Counted from the stretch's first letter, positions 1 through 8,882 are shown. The stretch is DNA of 58,650 bases from an uncultured Clostridia bacterium (GCA_944412495.1 CALYBL010000034.1:1-58650), one strand, 5' to 3'. Numbers and translations: made by a program. The notes: a model not told the origin generated them from the sequence alone.

Positions 1-36
1 GTCGCTCTGACCACTCACTTTCAGTAGCCCTCCCAG
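1..36. repeat. Edge repeat, copy A
   Basis: The first 36 bases match positions 57959-57994 at 32 of 36 positions, in the same orientation. The copy lies downstream of tRNA-Gln in the direction of that gene. It does not look coding. It may belong to a dispersed intergenic repeat family; only two copies are visible here. Confidence 0.6.
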
Positions 37-111
37 ATACAAGTTGCTGGCTAACATTTCTTCCTCCCCATTGCAACGGCAGGTCCTCGTCACCACCCAC
101 ACCCAATAAGA

Positions 112-136
112 AATCCGCCCCATTTCGGGACGGATT
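112..136 (-). terminator. Rho-independent terminator of tRNA-Gln
   Basis: On the minus strand an AATCCG/CGGATT stem, extended by CCC/GGG and closed by a GAAA-type loop, is followed by a short T-containing tract. It starts a few bases after the CCA end of tRNA-Gln. Confidence 0.65.
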
Positions 137-140
137 CCTT

Positions 141-215
141 TGGCTGGGATGGCAGGACTCGAACCTGCGACTGACAGAGTCAAAGTCTGTTGCCTTACCG
201 CTTGGCTACACCCCA
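141..215 (-). tRNA. tRNA-Gln (anticodon TTG)
   Basis: The reverse complement folds into a standard cloverleaf. The acceptor is TGGGGTG paired with CATCCCA, the CCA is encoded, the anticodon stem is ACAGA/TCTGT with loop CTTTGAC giving anticodon TTG, and the T-arm contains GTTCGAGTC. It has its own promoter and terminator, so it is a single-gene transcription unit. Confidence 0.95.
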
Positions 216-294
216 TAATATGATTAACATGTGCGTCCATTCTTTCGCAGCCTTTGCTGCTCGTCAGAGCCCGTATCAAAACGCCTGTTAAATA

Positions 295-323
295 ATGATA
301 GCAAAAGCCGTGTAAATTGTCAA
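295..323 (-). promoter_or_regulatory. Sigma-A-type promoter for tRNA-Gln
   Basis: Read on the minus strand, TTGACA (318-323) and TATCAT (295-300) are separated by exactly 17 bases. The promoter lies about 80 bases upstream of the tRNA 5' end and points toward it. Confidence 0.7.
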
Positions 324-419
324 GAAAGCTTTTGCCCCGTCCATTTTCAAGCTAAGTGTTCATCAAAGCTTCACTGATTTCAGAAAATAGTCCCTACCCT
401 GCTGTATATTGTAAAACAC

Positions 420-449
420 TTTACATAGTATCTGATAAAACTATATTAT
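420..449 (+). promoter_or_regulatory. Possible promoter of the sigma-factor operon
   Basis: TTTACA (420-425) and TATTAT (444-449) with an 18-base spacer lie about 65 bases ahead of the sigma gene start. An autoregulatory ECF promoter could also be present, but no such motif was identified. Confidence 0.4.
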
Positions 450-516
450 ATTGTGTGAGATTTGGATTCAAAAGTTGTTTATATAAGTGAAGGGAGAACA
501 GAAAGGAGGTATCTCC

Positions 517-1077
517 TTGGAGGACAGTAAGATTATACAGCTATACTGGGATAGGAACGAACAGGCTATTTCTGCAACATCTGAAAAATACGGAAGCTAC
601 TGCACCTCGATTGCAAAAAACATATTAGGAAACAATGAGACCGCTGAAGAATGTGTTAACGATACCTACCTGAACGCATGGAACTCGATGCCCCTGCACA
701 GGCCCAGCATACTCTCAGCCTTCCTCGGCAGGATTACAAGGAATCTGTCGTTTAACAGATATAAGCACAATACTGCTGATAAACGCGGAGGAGGGGAAAC
801 CGCGGCGGTCCTTGATGAACTGGCGCAGATTGTATCGGGCAGCGGCGATGTAGAGCAGGAGGTTAATTGCAAAGAGCTCGTACGGGCAATCGATGCGTTT
901 CTGGGTGCCTTATCCCCGAAAAAAAGGAGCATTTTTATATGCCGTTACTGGTACACGTACAGCATTTCAGATATAGCAGTACGTCATGGCATGAAAGAAG
1001 GCGCCATATCCATGACACTCAACCGCCTGCGCCTAAGGCTGCGCAGCTATCTAACAGAAAGGGGATTTGAACTATGA
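517..1077 (+). CDS. ECF-type RNA polymerase sigma factor
   Basis: This is a 186-residue sigma-70 family protein of ECF size. The N-terminal half carries region 2 (motif AEECVNDTYLNAW). The C-terminal half carries region 4 with a helix-turn-helix (LSPKKRSIFICRYW, then SDIAVRHGMKEGAISMTL). It would direct RNA polymerase to a small stress or envelope regulon. A GTG at 487 opens the frame, but AAAGGAGG at 502-509 lies inside that longer version and is correctly spaced from the TTG at 517, so TTG is the preferred start. The stop overlaps the next gene by four bases (ATGA), which indicates translational coupling to a membrane partner. Confidence 0.88.
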   Translation: MEDSKIIQLYWDRNEQAISATSEKYGSYCTSIAKNILGNNETAEECVNDTYLNAWNSMPLHRPSILSAFLGRITRNLSFNRYKHNTADKRGGGETAAVLDELAQIVSGSGDVEQEVNCKELVRAIDAFLGALSPKKRSIFICRYWYTYSISDIAVRHGMKEGAISMTLNRLRLRLRSYLTERGFEL

Positions 1078-1784
1078 CAGCCGAGAAATTTTATGAGGTT
1101 TTAAGCGATATTAATGAAAAGTATGTGAAGGAGTCGGGGATAACTGAAAAGCCAAAGCAGTCTGTGCTGAGGCGTTTTGGAACAGCAGCAGCCTGCCTTG
1201 CGGTAATAGCCGTTTTGGGAGCGGGCCTGCTGCACATAGGACTGTTTGGCGGCAGGACTGATGTAGCTGATTTGGACAACGGTGACAAAATTGCTTTTGT
1301 AAAATCCGATACTGCCGGTGCTTCCCTGTCCTTGGACATGGATGTAACCACAAGGCAGCTTACCGAAGAAGAAGTCCATGCCTTGTTTGGAGATTTACCG
1401 GTTACTGCCGATGCAATTTTCACGGCCGGTGATACGCCCGATGATAGTGAGCCTGCCTTAATCGGTTTTGAGGGGAATATCGGAAATGTAAAAATAATCA
1501 TCTCCACATCAGATGTTCAGCTTTTTGATACCGTAATTGAAGGAGATGAAAAAAGCTCAGCGGTAAATAATGTCAATATATCAGCGGGATATTTTATCAC
1601 AGAGCCAAACAGCAAAAATGAACGAACTGCAATTTATTATGCCGAATTTGAACTGGGCAGCAGCAGAGTTTATCTTGAAAATGCGGGCTCGGCAGACGGC
1701 AGCGAGATAATAAAGAATGAATTGGCATCAGTTATTCAAAAGCTGACAGATAACGGCGAACTCAGCTTAACAGCCTTTGAATGA
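1074..1784 (+). CDS. Membrane-anchored partner of the ECF sigma factor (putative anti-sigma)
   Basis: This 236-residue protein has a cytoplasmic N-terminus of about 35 residues, one hydrophobic segment (about 36-58) and an external region of about 175 residues. That topology, and the four-base overlap with the sigma gene, fit an anti-sigma factor that holds the sigma factor at the membrane until a signal arrives. No zinc-finger HxxxCxxC motif is visible in the short cytoplasmic part, so the anti-sigma role rests on context. The ectodomain was not recognised. Confidence 0.6.
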   Translation: MTAEKFYEVLSDINEKYVKESGITEKPKQSVLRRFGTAAACLAVIAVLGAGLLHIGLFGGRTDVADLDNGDKIAFVKSDTAGASLSLDMDVTTRQLTEEEVHALFGDLPVTADAIFTAGDTPDDSEPALIGFEGNIGNVKIIISTSDVQLFDTVIEGDEKSSAVNNVNISAGYFITEPNSKNERTAIYYAEFELGSSRVYLENAGSADGSEIIKNELASVIQKLTDNGELSLTAFE

Positions 1785-1842
1785 CAAGGCAGTGGCCTTA
1801 GGGATGATAAAAATCAATAAATAAGCATAACAGATATAGCTT

Positions 1843-1879
1843 AAGGGCAGCCGAGTAAGACACGGCTGTCCTTTTATTT
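1843..1879 (+). terminator. Terminator after the sigma/anti-sigma operon
   Basis: A GGGCAGCCG/CGGCTGTCC stem (1845-1853 with 1863-1871) is followed by TTTTATTT, about 60 bases after the operon's last stop codon. Confidence 0.8.
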
Positions 1880-1880
1880 C

Positions 1881-2131
1881 GGAAACCACCGGCTCTGCCG
1901 GTGGAGGCGCGCCGTAAAAAGCTTTAGCTTTAAGCATCGAGCGAAGCGATTTGCTGACAGCAAGCTTCTGAAAATAGGAAAGCTTTCGTTAGGACATCAA
2001 ATCGCCCGTTTACAGGCTGCGGGGCAAGTGATGCAAGTGGAATAAATTTTTCGGCATCTATTAAGAGGCTTACCGGTAATATGCTCTTCTATGGCTTGTG
2101 CAAATCACCAGTTCAACTAGTGGTTTTGACT
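1881..2131 (+). mobile_element. Small palindrome-bounded non-coding element (IS605-like), copy 1
   Basis: The element begins with a perfect hairpin (CCACCGGCTCTGCCGGTGG, 1886-1904). It ends with a second hairpin (ACCAGTTCAACTAGTGGT, 2107-2124) followed by TTTTGACTTG. The interior has no credible ORF. It shares several blocks with the reverse complement of 31251-31606, including AAAAGCTTTAGCTT, an AGCCC/GGGCT-type hairpin, and AAGTGATGCAAG followed by YGGAATAAA. Subterminal hairpins with no terminal inverted repeats are typical of IS200/IS605 elements. It may be a non-autonomous derivative carrying a structured RNA. Confidence 0.55.
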
Positions 2132-2326
2132 TGTCTCACAACGTCACACGGTTAAGCATCACGATTAAGCATTTTAAATAATTCAAATCAAGAAAAATCC
2201 TGAGCCGAAAGATGACCATGCATTCACTTTCTAAATTTGCCGGCACACTGCGCTCTATTGTAAAATCCCATGCCCTGTGTTAAATTTAATAGAGCTTAAT
2301 ATTATTAGGGGTATGGAGGAATGTTT

Positions 2327-3205
2327 ATGTATGAGCTGTGCACAGCCGGGAAAAACAGTTACTATGTGCAGTGCCCGGCAAAAATAGGCATAGTCAAAAC
2401 GAGCGAAACGGAGGTATGCCTGATTGACAGCGGCAACGACAGGGACGCCGGACGCCGCGTCAAAAAAATACTCGATGAAAACGGCTGGCGGCTGACGGCG
2501 ATATACAACACTCACTCTCACGCCGACCACGTCGGCGGAAACCAATACCTTCAAAATCAGTACGGCTGCAAAATATACGCGCCTGACATCGAGCGCGATT
2601 TTATAAACCATCCAATTTTAGAGCCGTCATATTTATACGGAGGCTTCGCGCCGGGCGAGCTGAAGGGAAAATTCCTGCTTGCAAGGGAAAGTCACGCTGA
2701 GCCGCTGACTCAGCAGGTACTGCCAAACGGCATGAGCGTTATAAGCCTGCCGGGACATTTTTTCAATATGGTCGGCTACAGAACGTCCGATGACGTGGTC
2801 TATCTCGCCGACTGCCTGTCAAGCAGAGAGACGCTTGAAAAATATCGGATAAGCTTTATATATGACGTAGCCGAGTACATAAATACACTTGAAAGGATAA
2901 AGGAGATAGAGGCATCCATGTTCGTACCGGCGCATGCTGAGGCGACTGAAAGCATAAAAGAGCTTGCGCAGGTCAACATCGACACGGTGCTTAAAATAGC
3001 CCAGGACATAACCGAGATATGCAAAGCTCCGGCTTCTTTTGAAGAAATACTGCGCTCGCTCTTTGTCAATTATCGCCTCAATATGAGTTTTGAGCAATAC
3101 GCACTTGTCGGCAGCACAGTACGCTCGTACCTCTCGTGGCTCAAAAGCGCCGGCCGGATTGAGGCTGAGCTTGACGACAACAGACTGCTCTGGCGTGCCG
3201 TGTAA
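2327..3205 (+). CDS. Metallo-beta-lactamase-fold hydrolase
   Basis: This 292-residue protein carries the HSHADH metal-binding motif at residues 63-68 and the downstream metal-ligand elements LPGH and YLADC. It should bind two metal ions and hydrolyse a thioester, ester or similar substrate. The specific substrate cannot be deduced. A C-terminal extension of about 90 residues looks helical. GGAGG at 2315-2319 sits one base too close to the ATG at 2321 and correctly from the ATG at 2327, so the latter is preferred. It follows element copy 1 and appears to be a separate transcription unit. Confidence 0.85.
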   Translation: MYELCTAGKNSYYVQCPAKIGIVKTSETEVCLIDSGNDRDAGRRVKKILDENGWRLTAIYNTHSHADHVGGNQYLQNQYGCKIYAPDIERDFINHPILEPSYLYGGFAPGELKGKFLLARESHAEPLTQQVLPNGMSVISLPGHFFNMVGYRTSDDVVYLADCLSSRETLEKYRISFIYDVAEYINTLERIKEIEASMFVPAHAEATESIKELAQVNIDTVLKIAQDITEICKAPASFEEILRSLFVNYRLNMSFEQYALVGSTVRSYLSWLKSAGRIEAELDDNRLLWRAV

Positions 3206-3320
3206 TTTTAAGACAGGCCAAAATTAATATTGGACCCCAAAAGCGTCATTTTTTATGTAAAAATTAATATATTAAAATGAGATATTAATTTTACGCTGAC
3301 TGCGGGAAACGGGGTATTTT

Positions 3321-4136
3321 ATGAGCAAAATTGCAGTATTTGCCGGGCACGGCGGCGACCAGGCCGGCGCGTCGTACAACGGTTATCTTGAAAAGGACGT
3401 CAATCTTGCGGTATCCAATGCGCTGACAGAGATACTGCGTTCGCGCGGGTACACAGTCATAAACAACAGAACGACGGACGTCAATCGCTCTATTGTAAAC
3501 GACGCCAGAATGGCCAACGAGCAGGGCGTCGACGCGGTGGTCGAGCTGCATATGAACGCCAATGAGGGTGAGCCCTTTACCGGCACCGAGGTATATTACA
3601 GCGTGTTCGACCAGGGCACCGGCAGACGGTTGGCGCAGGCGATAGTCGATAACATAGCTGCGCTCGGATTTGTTAACCGCGGCATAAAAACAAGAGTAAA
3701 TTCGGCAGGTCAGGATTATTTCGGCATAATACGTCTTACCCGCGCGCCGGCGGTGCTTGTCGAAATGGCATTTCTGAACAATCCCGATGACATGGCGCGC
3801 TTTAACGTCGACGAGGTTGCCAACGCCATAGCGAACGGGATAGAGGAGGTCATCCCTCCCTCCGTGTCAGGCGGCACCGGTTCCGAGTCATCCGGCGGGC
3901 TGCCCTATCAGATGCCCAATTATGACCTGAGCTACGGCGCCACCGGCGACGGTGTGAGATGGCTGCAGTGGTACCTCAACCGCCTTGGTTATCTTGACAC
4001 ACCACAGGAGATAGACGGGATATTCGGCGCTAAAACGCAGGCGGCGCTCGAGGCCTTCCAGCGCGACGCAGGCATACGAGCCGACGGCATTGCGGGACGC
4101 GTGACCCGCGCCGCGCTTATAGCCGCACTGTCTTAG
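3321..4136 (+). CDS. N-acetylmuramoyl-L-alanine amidase with peptidoglycan-binding domain
   Basis: Residues 1-180 form an Amidase_3 domain that cleaves the amide bond between muramic acid and L-alanine. The zinc ligands are visible as H10 (GHGG), E24 and H77 (ELHMNA), with catalytic E148 (VEMAFLNN). After a Gly/Ser linker, residues about 198-271 form a PG_binding_1 domain (DGVRWLQWYLNRLGY and DGIFGAKT motifs). No signal peptide is visible. That would suit a protein released by mother-cell lysis, a holin, or non-classical export. The ribosome binding site is weak (GGGG). Confidence 0.88.
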   Translation: MSKIAVFAGHGGDQAGASYNGYLEKDVNLAVSNALTEILRSRGYTVINNRTTDVNRSIVNDARMANEQGVDAVVELHMNANEGEPFTGTEVYYSVFDQGTGRRLAQAIVDNIAALGFVNRGIKTRVNSAGQDYFGIIRLTRAPAVLVEMAFLNNPDDMARFNVDEVANAIANGIEEVIPPSVSGGTGSESSGGLPYQMPNYDLSYGATGDGVRWLQWYLNRLGYLDTPQEIDGIFGAKTQAALEAFQRDAGIRADGIAGRVTRAALIAALS

Positions 4137-4184
4137 CGGCTCTTTTATCTCGGCAGCTTGTTTGGCAGGTAAGCTTTATATAAG

Positions 4185-4733
4185 TCATGACCACCCGTAA
4201 AGCGGGTGGCAAGAAGGGGCTCTAAAAGAGCATAGTGAAGACCGGCACCTAAAGGCGCTGGCCTTCACTATGTGGGGCCGTAGTGGACTGACTACCGGCT
4301 GCCCTTGAAAGGGTCGTTGTATTCTTTGGCAGTCATTGTCTTCGAGTATATCCTGCTCTCGGATGTATTTCTTGATGCTTGCCTCGTTCAGTCCAACGGC
4401 ACTCACGTAATACCCAGCTGCCCAGAAGTGCCCGCTGCCGAGCTTGCACTTCAGATTCCCGTATCCTTCAAATATCAGCATTGCCGATTTATCTTTCAAG
4501 CACCTCATAAAGCTGGAGACACAATACTTCGGCGGCAAACTCAGCAGTAGTTGCATATGGCCGGGAATCATTTGACCTTCTAAGAGCTCTGCACCCTTCC
4601 ATTTGAACAAGCCACGGATGTACTGTTGTATATCCGCACTCAGTTGGTTGCAGATGATCTTCCTGCGATGCCCCGGACTGAGCTTGATGTGATACTTGCA
4701 CATACATTTTGAATGTGCTAAGCTTTTTGCCAT
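4185..4733 (-). pseudogene. tnpA: IS200-family transposase TnpA, probably inactive
   Basis: The 182-residue frame matches IS200 TnpA (CKYHI, RRKII, SLPPKYCVSSFM, HFWAAGYYVS, IKKYIREQ). The family would cut and rejoin single-stranded DNA through a tyrosine, with metal held by a HUH motif. The usual HVH reads HMQ here (PGHMQLLLS), so the second metal-binding His is lost. The catalytic Tyr region GYYVSAVGLNEA remains. After IREQ the sequence departs from the family, and the last 35 or so residues are translated from the hairpin and the right end, so the original stop is gone. I infer a decayed transposase that may still be mobilised in trans. Confidence 0.75.
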
Positions 4734-4845
4734 AGAGCAACACCTTTCTTCTCTATTTTGACGGCTTGAACACTCGTTTTTATATCAAAAATGGTACTGC
4801 TCTTGCCTAAGCTTCCAATACCACCCGCTTAGCGGGTAATTTATA
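4188..4845 (-). mobile_element. IS200-type insertion sequence
   Basis: The element encodes a Y1/HUH-family transposase on the minus strand and is bounded by subterminal hairpins. The left end (minus sense) is ACCCGC-TAA-GCGGGT at 4824-4838. The right end is CCACCCG-TAAAG-CGGGTGG at 4191-4209. There is no tnpB. A long near-perfect hairpin at 4232-4271 (ATAGTGAAG arms) lies between the conserved transposase region and the right end. The single gene, the subterminal palindromes and the lack of terminal inverted repeats fit IS200. Confidence 0.8.
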
Positions 4846-4887
4846 TTTCGCACGCTTCGCGAGCTCAGCATGAGCACAAGCCATAAT

Positions 4888-4916
4888 AAAAAGCGGCAGG
4901 AGACCTGCCGCTTTTT
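4888..4916. terminator. Bidirectional terminator
   Basis: An AAAAAGCGGCAGG/CCTGCCGCTTTTT stem with an AGA loop has T-tracts on both strands. It lies just past the stop of the DUF5050 gene and also shields it from the IS element. Confidence 0.85.
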
Positions 4917-4933
4917 ATTATTATATTTAATGT

Positions 4934-5941
4934 CTATATTCCTAAATTCACAAGCTCCGGCGTGCCGGGGACGGTGCTGAGCCTGTATAGCTCGCCGGTG
5001 TCCGTTATGAAGTAGGCGGAGGAATCGGAGGAATAAATCTCGACGGCGTTTAAGTCGGATATATCCTGAACCACACGGTTTATATTGCTGCTTGAAAGGT
5101 CAATCGCCTTTATCCCGCTGCCGTCGGTGTAAATAAGGTTATATCCGAATATGTTGAATACTGCCTCGCCGTTTATTTCATTTATTATAGTACTTGTCCT
5201 CTCATATATCATAAACGCCATAATAGCGTCGCTCGTGCTGTAATACAGATATTCGTTGCTGAGGAAGAACTTGTCCACATTTGCGCTGACAAGCTGCTCA
5301 TTGTCGCTGCCGTCTATCATCGCAAAATATATGCAGCCGTCTGCGCCCTTATAATATATACGCGTATTTTCAACATAGAACTGACCGTCGGGACATACAA
5401 GGCCAAGCTCTCTTGCATCCTTGCCGCTGCTTCGCATTTTGCATATGACGCCTGAATCGTTTATATAGTAAATCCAGCTGCCTATCACCTGCGGAAAGCT
5501 CACACTGGCGACATCACTGCTGTTCAGAAAATTATATGACTTAAGCGTGCCGCCGGTTTCATAATACACCCTTGACTGCACCTCGGAGATATTGCCGCAA
5601 AGCCCGTCGTCTATCACCTCAGTTGTCGTCATCTGTGCCTCGTCGCTGACTGGAATCTTCAGCAGCCCATTGCCGTCAGAAGCATAAAAGAGATAGCCGC
5701 CTGCCTCTAAAATACGGCCGCCGTTCATTATGTTGCCATACGTGTTGCCTGCGGAATAGTCGACTATGTCCTGCGGCAGTATAAGCATAAATATGACGGC
5801 CACTGCCGCCAGCAGCGCGATAAAAGCTATAAATGCCGGCATCAGATATCTCGATGCGCGGCTTTCGGTATTCTTCGCCGTGCCGGCTGCATGGGTGTTC
5901 CCTTCTGTATAGCCTTCAGCTTTCCTTTTTGTGTTTTCCAT
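4934..5941 (-). CDS. Membrane-anchored DUF5050-type beta-propeller-like protein
   Basis: This 335-residue protein has a basic, polar N-terminus, one transmembrane helix (about residues 33-55) and a large external part. The external part starts with NTYGNIMNGGRI and continues with repeats of the type YLFYASDGNGLLKI, SWIYYINDSGVI and TRIYYKGADGCI. Such YY-D/N-G repeats are typical of DUF5050 and related propeller-like domains that face the cell wall. The function is unknown. The ATG at 5941 has GGAGG ten bases upstream; the in-frame ATG at 5962 precedes that site and is less likely. It may be co-transcribed with the DUF1015 gene upstream. Confidence 0.7.
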   Translation of the reverse strand: MENTKRKAEGYTEGNTHAAGTAKNTESRASRYLMPAFIAFIALLAAVAVIFMLILPQDIVDYSAGNTYGNIMNGGRILEAGGYLFYASDGNGLLKIPVSDEAQMTTTEVIDDGLCGNISEVQSRVYYETGGTLKSYNFLNSSDVASVSFPQVIGSWIYYINDSGVICKMRSSGKDARELGLVCPDGQFYVENTRIYYKGADGCIYFAMIDGSDNEQLVSANVDKFFLSNEYLYYSTSDAIMAFMIYERTSTIINEINGEAVFNIFGYNLIYTDGSGIKAIDLSSSNINRVVQDISDLNAVEIYSSDSSAYFITDTGELYRLSTVPGTPELVNLGI

Positions 5942-6114
5942 TTTATGTAATCCTCCGTGCATTCAGACAACAGCCTGATAGTTGCAGAAATTAGGCAACA
6001 TATCCGTATTTGTTCATTAAATATATCAGTATGTTATGTTAACTTTTTTGCCGTCGCAATATTTCCCTGCTCTTGCTGCAAAATACTATTATTTTGAATT
6101 TATGGCAGCGGCAC

Positions 6115-7386
6115 TTATATAATCTTGTTCATTACAAGCCCCGTGATAAGCTTCGGATAAAAGTAGGTGGACTTCTGCGGCATTTTCTGACCGGCGTTTG
6201 CGACGTCCTTTATCTGGGATATGCGTGTCGGGTTCATTATAAAGGCACAGTCGCCTTTATCCGCAAGCGATACCGCCTCATCCGCATCGCGTGTGTATAC
6301 CACGTTCGTCTGATCGGCTATGCGCGCGGCGTCTATTCCCATAACTCCCTCAAGCACAAGTCGGTGCAGTATTGATACGTCCAGCTCCATAACCTCGCGG
6401 CTGATACTGCCGTATTCCCTGCATACACTCTCAAAGTCCTTGAGGGTAAATAAATCGAAGCCGCCTCCGCTGTAAAACACAAATGCCTTTTTGCCCTCGG
6501 CATAAGCGCTGCCGAGTTCTTCGAACGCGGACGCCTTATCCGGCATGCGGGATATATCAAAATATTTCGCGCTCTTCTCCCTTACCGTCTGGGCGCTGAA
6601 GCCGGCAACATCATGCACGACGCGGTGCGTTGGATATACCACAAGGCCGGGGCTGTTGAGGTCGACGAGCGTCATCATCACATAGTCGGCGCCGCCGCCC
6701 GGCTTGGACTTTCCGGCCTCGCGCATGGCGTTGCGGTAGTTTATAGCCGTCTCGTATCTGTGATGGCCGTCGGCAATATACAGCCTGCGTCCGGCAAAAT
6801 CTGATATAACGGCCGATATTATTCCCTCGTCCGCCGTGCGCCACAGCCTGTGGGTAACACCGCTGCCGTCGGTGATACACACCTCCGGCGTGCAAGATGA
6901 TATTTTCTCTATATAATCCTCAGTAGTCCCCTTTTCGTCCATATACAAGGAGTAAATCTGGCTGAAATTGCAGCCGGTAGCCGTCATGAGATTAAACCTG
7001 TCGGCCTTGGCCTTCGGCAGCGTCTCCTCATGCGGCAGTATTATTCCCTTTGAGAACTCTTCGAGCTTTACCAGCGCTATTATGCCCTTAAAGGACATAA
7101 TGCGGCCCTTTTCTTCAAACTCCTCCTCATATATATACAGGCTGTCAGCATCGTCCTGCGCGAGTATTCCGTCGTGCAGCCACTGCCTGAGAGTGCAGCC
7201 GGCCGTTTCATACGGGTCCTCGCCCTCTCTCGGAAGCTCAAGCCTGATTATGTTATATTCGTTGCGGCGCAGATATTCCCTGCGCTCCTCCTCACTTATG
7301 ACGTCGTACGGCGGGCAGATAAGCGAATCCATATCTCCCGCCCTTTTAGTGTATCTCAAGCCCTTGAAGCCCTTTAATTCAGCCAT
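6115..7386 (-). CDS. DUF1015 family protein
   Basis: This 423-residue protein matches DUF1015. Family features visible are the N-terminal FKGLRYTKRAGDMDSLICPPYDVI, read here as separate stretches around LICPPYDVI, then IYEEEF and LYIADGHHRYETA (the most conserved motif). The length is normal for the family. It is cytosolic with no signal peptide. DUF1015 proteins are widespread in anaerobes and sometimes sit beside serine or phosphoserine metabolism genes; no such neighbour is present here. The biochemical role is unknown. The start has a nearby GGAGGAGAATATA ribosome binding site. Confidence 0.85.
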   Translation of the reverse strand: MAELKGFKGLRYTKRAGDMDSLICPPYDVISEEERREYLRRNEYNIIRLELPREGEDPYETAGCTLRQWLHDGILAQDDADSLYIYEEEFEEKGRIMSFKGIIALVKLEEFSKGIILPHEETLPKAKADRFNLMTATGCNFSQIYSLYMDEKGTTEDYIEKISSCTPEVCITDGSGVTHRLWRTADEGIISAVISDFAGRRLYIADGHHRYETAINYRNAMREAGKSKPGGGADYVMMTLVDLNSPGLVVYPTHRVVHDVAGFSAQTVREKSAKYFDISRMPDKASAFEELGSAYAEGKKAFVFYSGGGFDLFTLKDFESVCREYGSISREVMELDVSILHRLVLEGVMGIDAARIADQTNVVYTRDADEAVSLADKGDCAFIMNPTRISQIKDVANAGQKMPQKSTYFYPKLITGLVMNKII

Positions 7387-7525
7387 TATATTCTCCTCCC
7401 GTCTGTTATAATTTTATATCGGACTCACACGCAAGTCAACGAAAACTTATTTTGTCCGCAGCAGCCTCTTGATCAGGGCGGTTTCACAAGAGATTTAAAT
7501 AATCGTGCCGCTTTGCGGCAATTCT

Positions 7526-7554
7526 TTGACTTGGCGGCACATTTAATGTATAAT
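7526..7554 (+). promoter_or_regulatory. Near-consensus promoter with a 245-base leader
   Basis: TTGACT (7526-7531) and TATAAT (7549-7554) are 17 bases apart. The first gene starts at 7800, so the leader is about 240 bases. It contains a clean hairpin (TGTCCGG/CCGGACA, near 7581-7602) and a possible second promoter around 7680-7710. No known riboswitch was recognised in it. Confidence 0.65.
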
Positions 7555-7799
7555 GTATCAGTATTATGCGCCGCAGTGTTATATGTCCGGTCAATTCCGG
7601 ACAAGCCCGCTCTGCTGCCAAAAACAGCTCAGGCGGCATCTCAGTACCGCATAAATATGCACAATATATTAAAGAAATGTTTACATCTTGCATTGCGGCT
7701 TTTGATAATATAATATTTGGTTTATACTGTGTTCCAGGCGTTTGTATTATTCTATTACTATGCTTTAAAAACCGATAATATAAAATTGGGGTGATATGC

Positions 7800-8882
7800 A
7801 TGATAGAGGTTAACAACCTCGTCAAGAAATATGGGGCGCACACCGCCTTAAACAACGTCAGCTTTAAGGTCAACGACGGCGAGATACTGGGCTTTCTCGG
7901 CCCAAACGGCGCCGGCAAGTCCACTACCATGAACATCATAACGGGCTATCTTTCGGCGACCTCCGGCAGCGTGACGGTCAGCGGGTATGATATTTTCAAC
8001 GACCCACTGGAGGTAAAGCGCAGGATAGGCTTTCTGCCTGAGCAGCCTCCGCTTTACACCGACATGACGGTCAAGGAGTATCTTAATTTTATCTATGAGA
8101 TGAAAAAGGTCCGTTTGCCGCGCGAGGCGCATATTAAGGAAATATGCAGACTTGTCAAAATAGACGACGTCTACAAGCGGCTTATCAAAAACCTTTCCAA
8201 GGGCTACCGGCAGCGTGTCGGCATCGCACAGGCGCTCGTCGGCAACCCTGAGGTGCTCATTCTCGACGAACCGACCGTCGGCCTCGACCCCAAGCAGATT
8301 ATTGATATACGAACACTCATCCGGCATCTCGGCAAGACGCACACCGTCATACTCTCCTCTCACATACTTTCCGAGGTGCAGGCCTCCTGCGAGCGCGTTA
8401 TAGTTATAAACCGCGGTGAAATAATCGCCGATGACACGCCGGATAACCTGGCGAAAAATCTGTCAGGCGATAATTCCCTTACCGTACGCGTAATGGGGCC
8501 AAAGGATGAAATTGAGCAGGTCATCTCGACTATAGACGGCATTATGAATTTCGAATGCCTTGGCATGCGCGAGGGCGATTCATATGAGTTCAAGATTGAA
8601 ACCCGGCCGCATATGGATATACGCCGCGAGCTTTCGGAAAAAATGATGGAAAACTCGTGGAGCATAATACTCATGAAGTACAACGAGCTGTCGCTGGAGG
8701 AGATATTCCTGCAGCTCACGGATTCGCGCAGGCCGAAAATAAAGCAGAAAAAGGACACCGAAAGCAATGCCGCGGCTGTGCGTGCAAAGGCTGCGCAGAC
8801 CGTCAATTCAATGCTTGGAAACAGGGGTAAGCTTGTAGACGACCCTGATGAGAAAAAAGGCAGAAGGGGGAGCAAAAAGTAA
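7800..8882 (+). CDS. ABC transporter ATP-binding protein (GldA/CcmA type)
   Basis: This 360-residue ATPase would drive an ABC-2 type exporter. It shows Walker A GPNGAGKST, Q-loop PEQPPLYTDM, signature LSKGYRQR, Walker B VLILDEPTVGLD and the switch SSHILSEV. After about residue 300 there is an extra acidic/basic tail rich in Lys and Arg, not needed for ATPase function. The GTG at 7791 opens the frame, but GGGGTGAT (7788-7795) places translation at ATG 7800. The stop overlaps the permease start (TAATG). It is the first gene of a four-gene operon. Confidence 0.92.
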   Translation: MIEVNNLVKKYGAHTALNNVSFKVNDGEILGFLGPNGAGKSTTMNIITGYLSATSGSVTVSGYDIFNDPLEVKRRIGFLPEQPPLYTDMTVKEYLNFIYEMKKVRLPREAHIKEICRLVKIDDVYKRLIKNLSKGYRQRVGIAQALVGNPEVLILDEPTVGLDPKQIIDIRTLIRHLGKTHTVILSSHILSEVQASCERVIVINRGEIIADDTPDNLAKNLSGDNSLTVRVMGPKDEIEQVISTIDGIMNFECLGMREGDSYEFKIETRPHMDIRRELSEKMMENSWSIILMKYNELSLEEIFLQLTDSRRPKIKQKKDTESNAAAVRAKAAQTVNSMLGNRGKLVDDPDEKKGRRGSKK

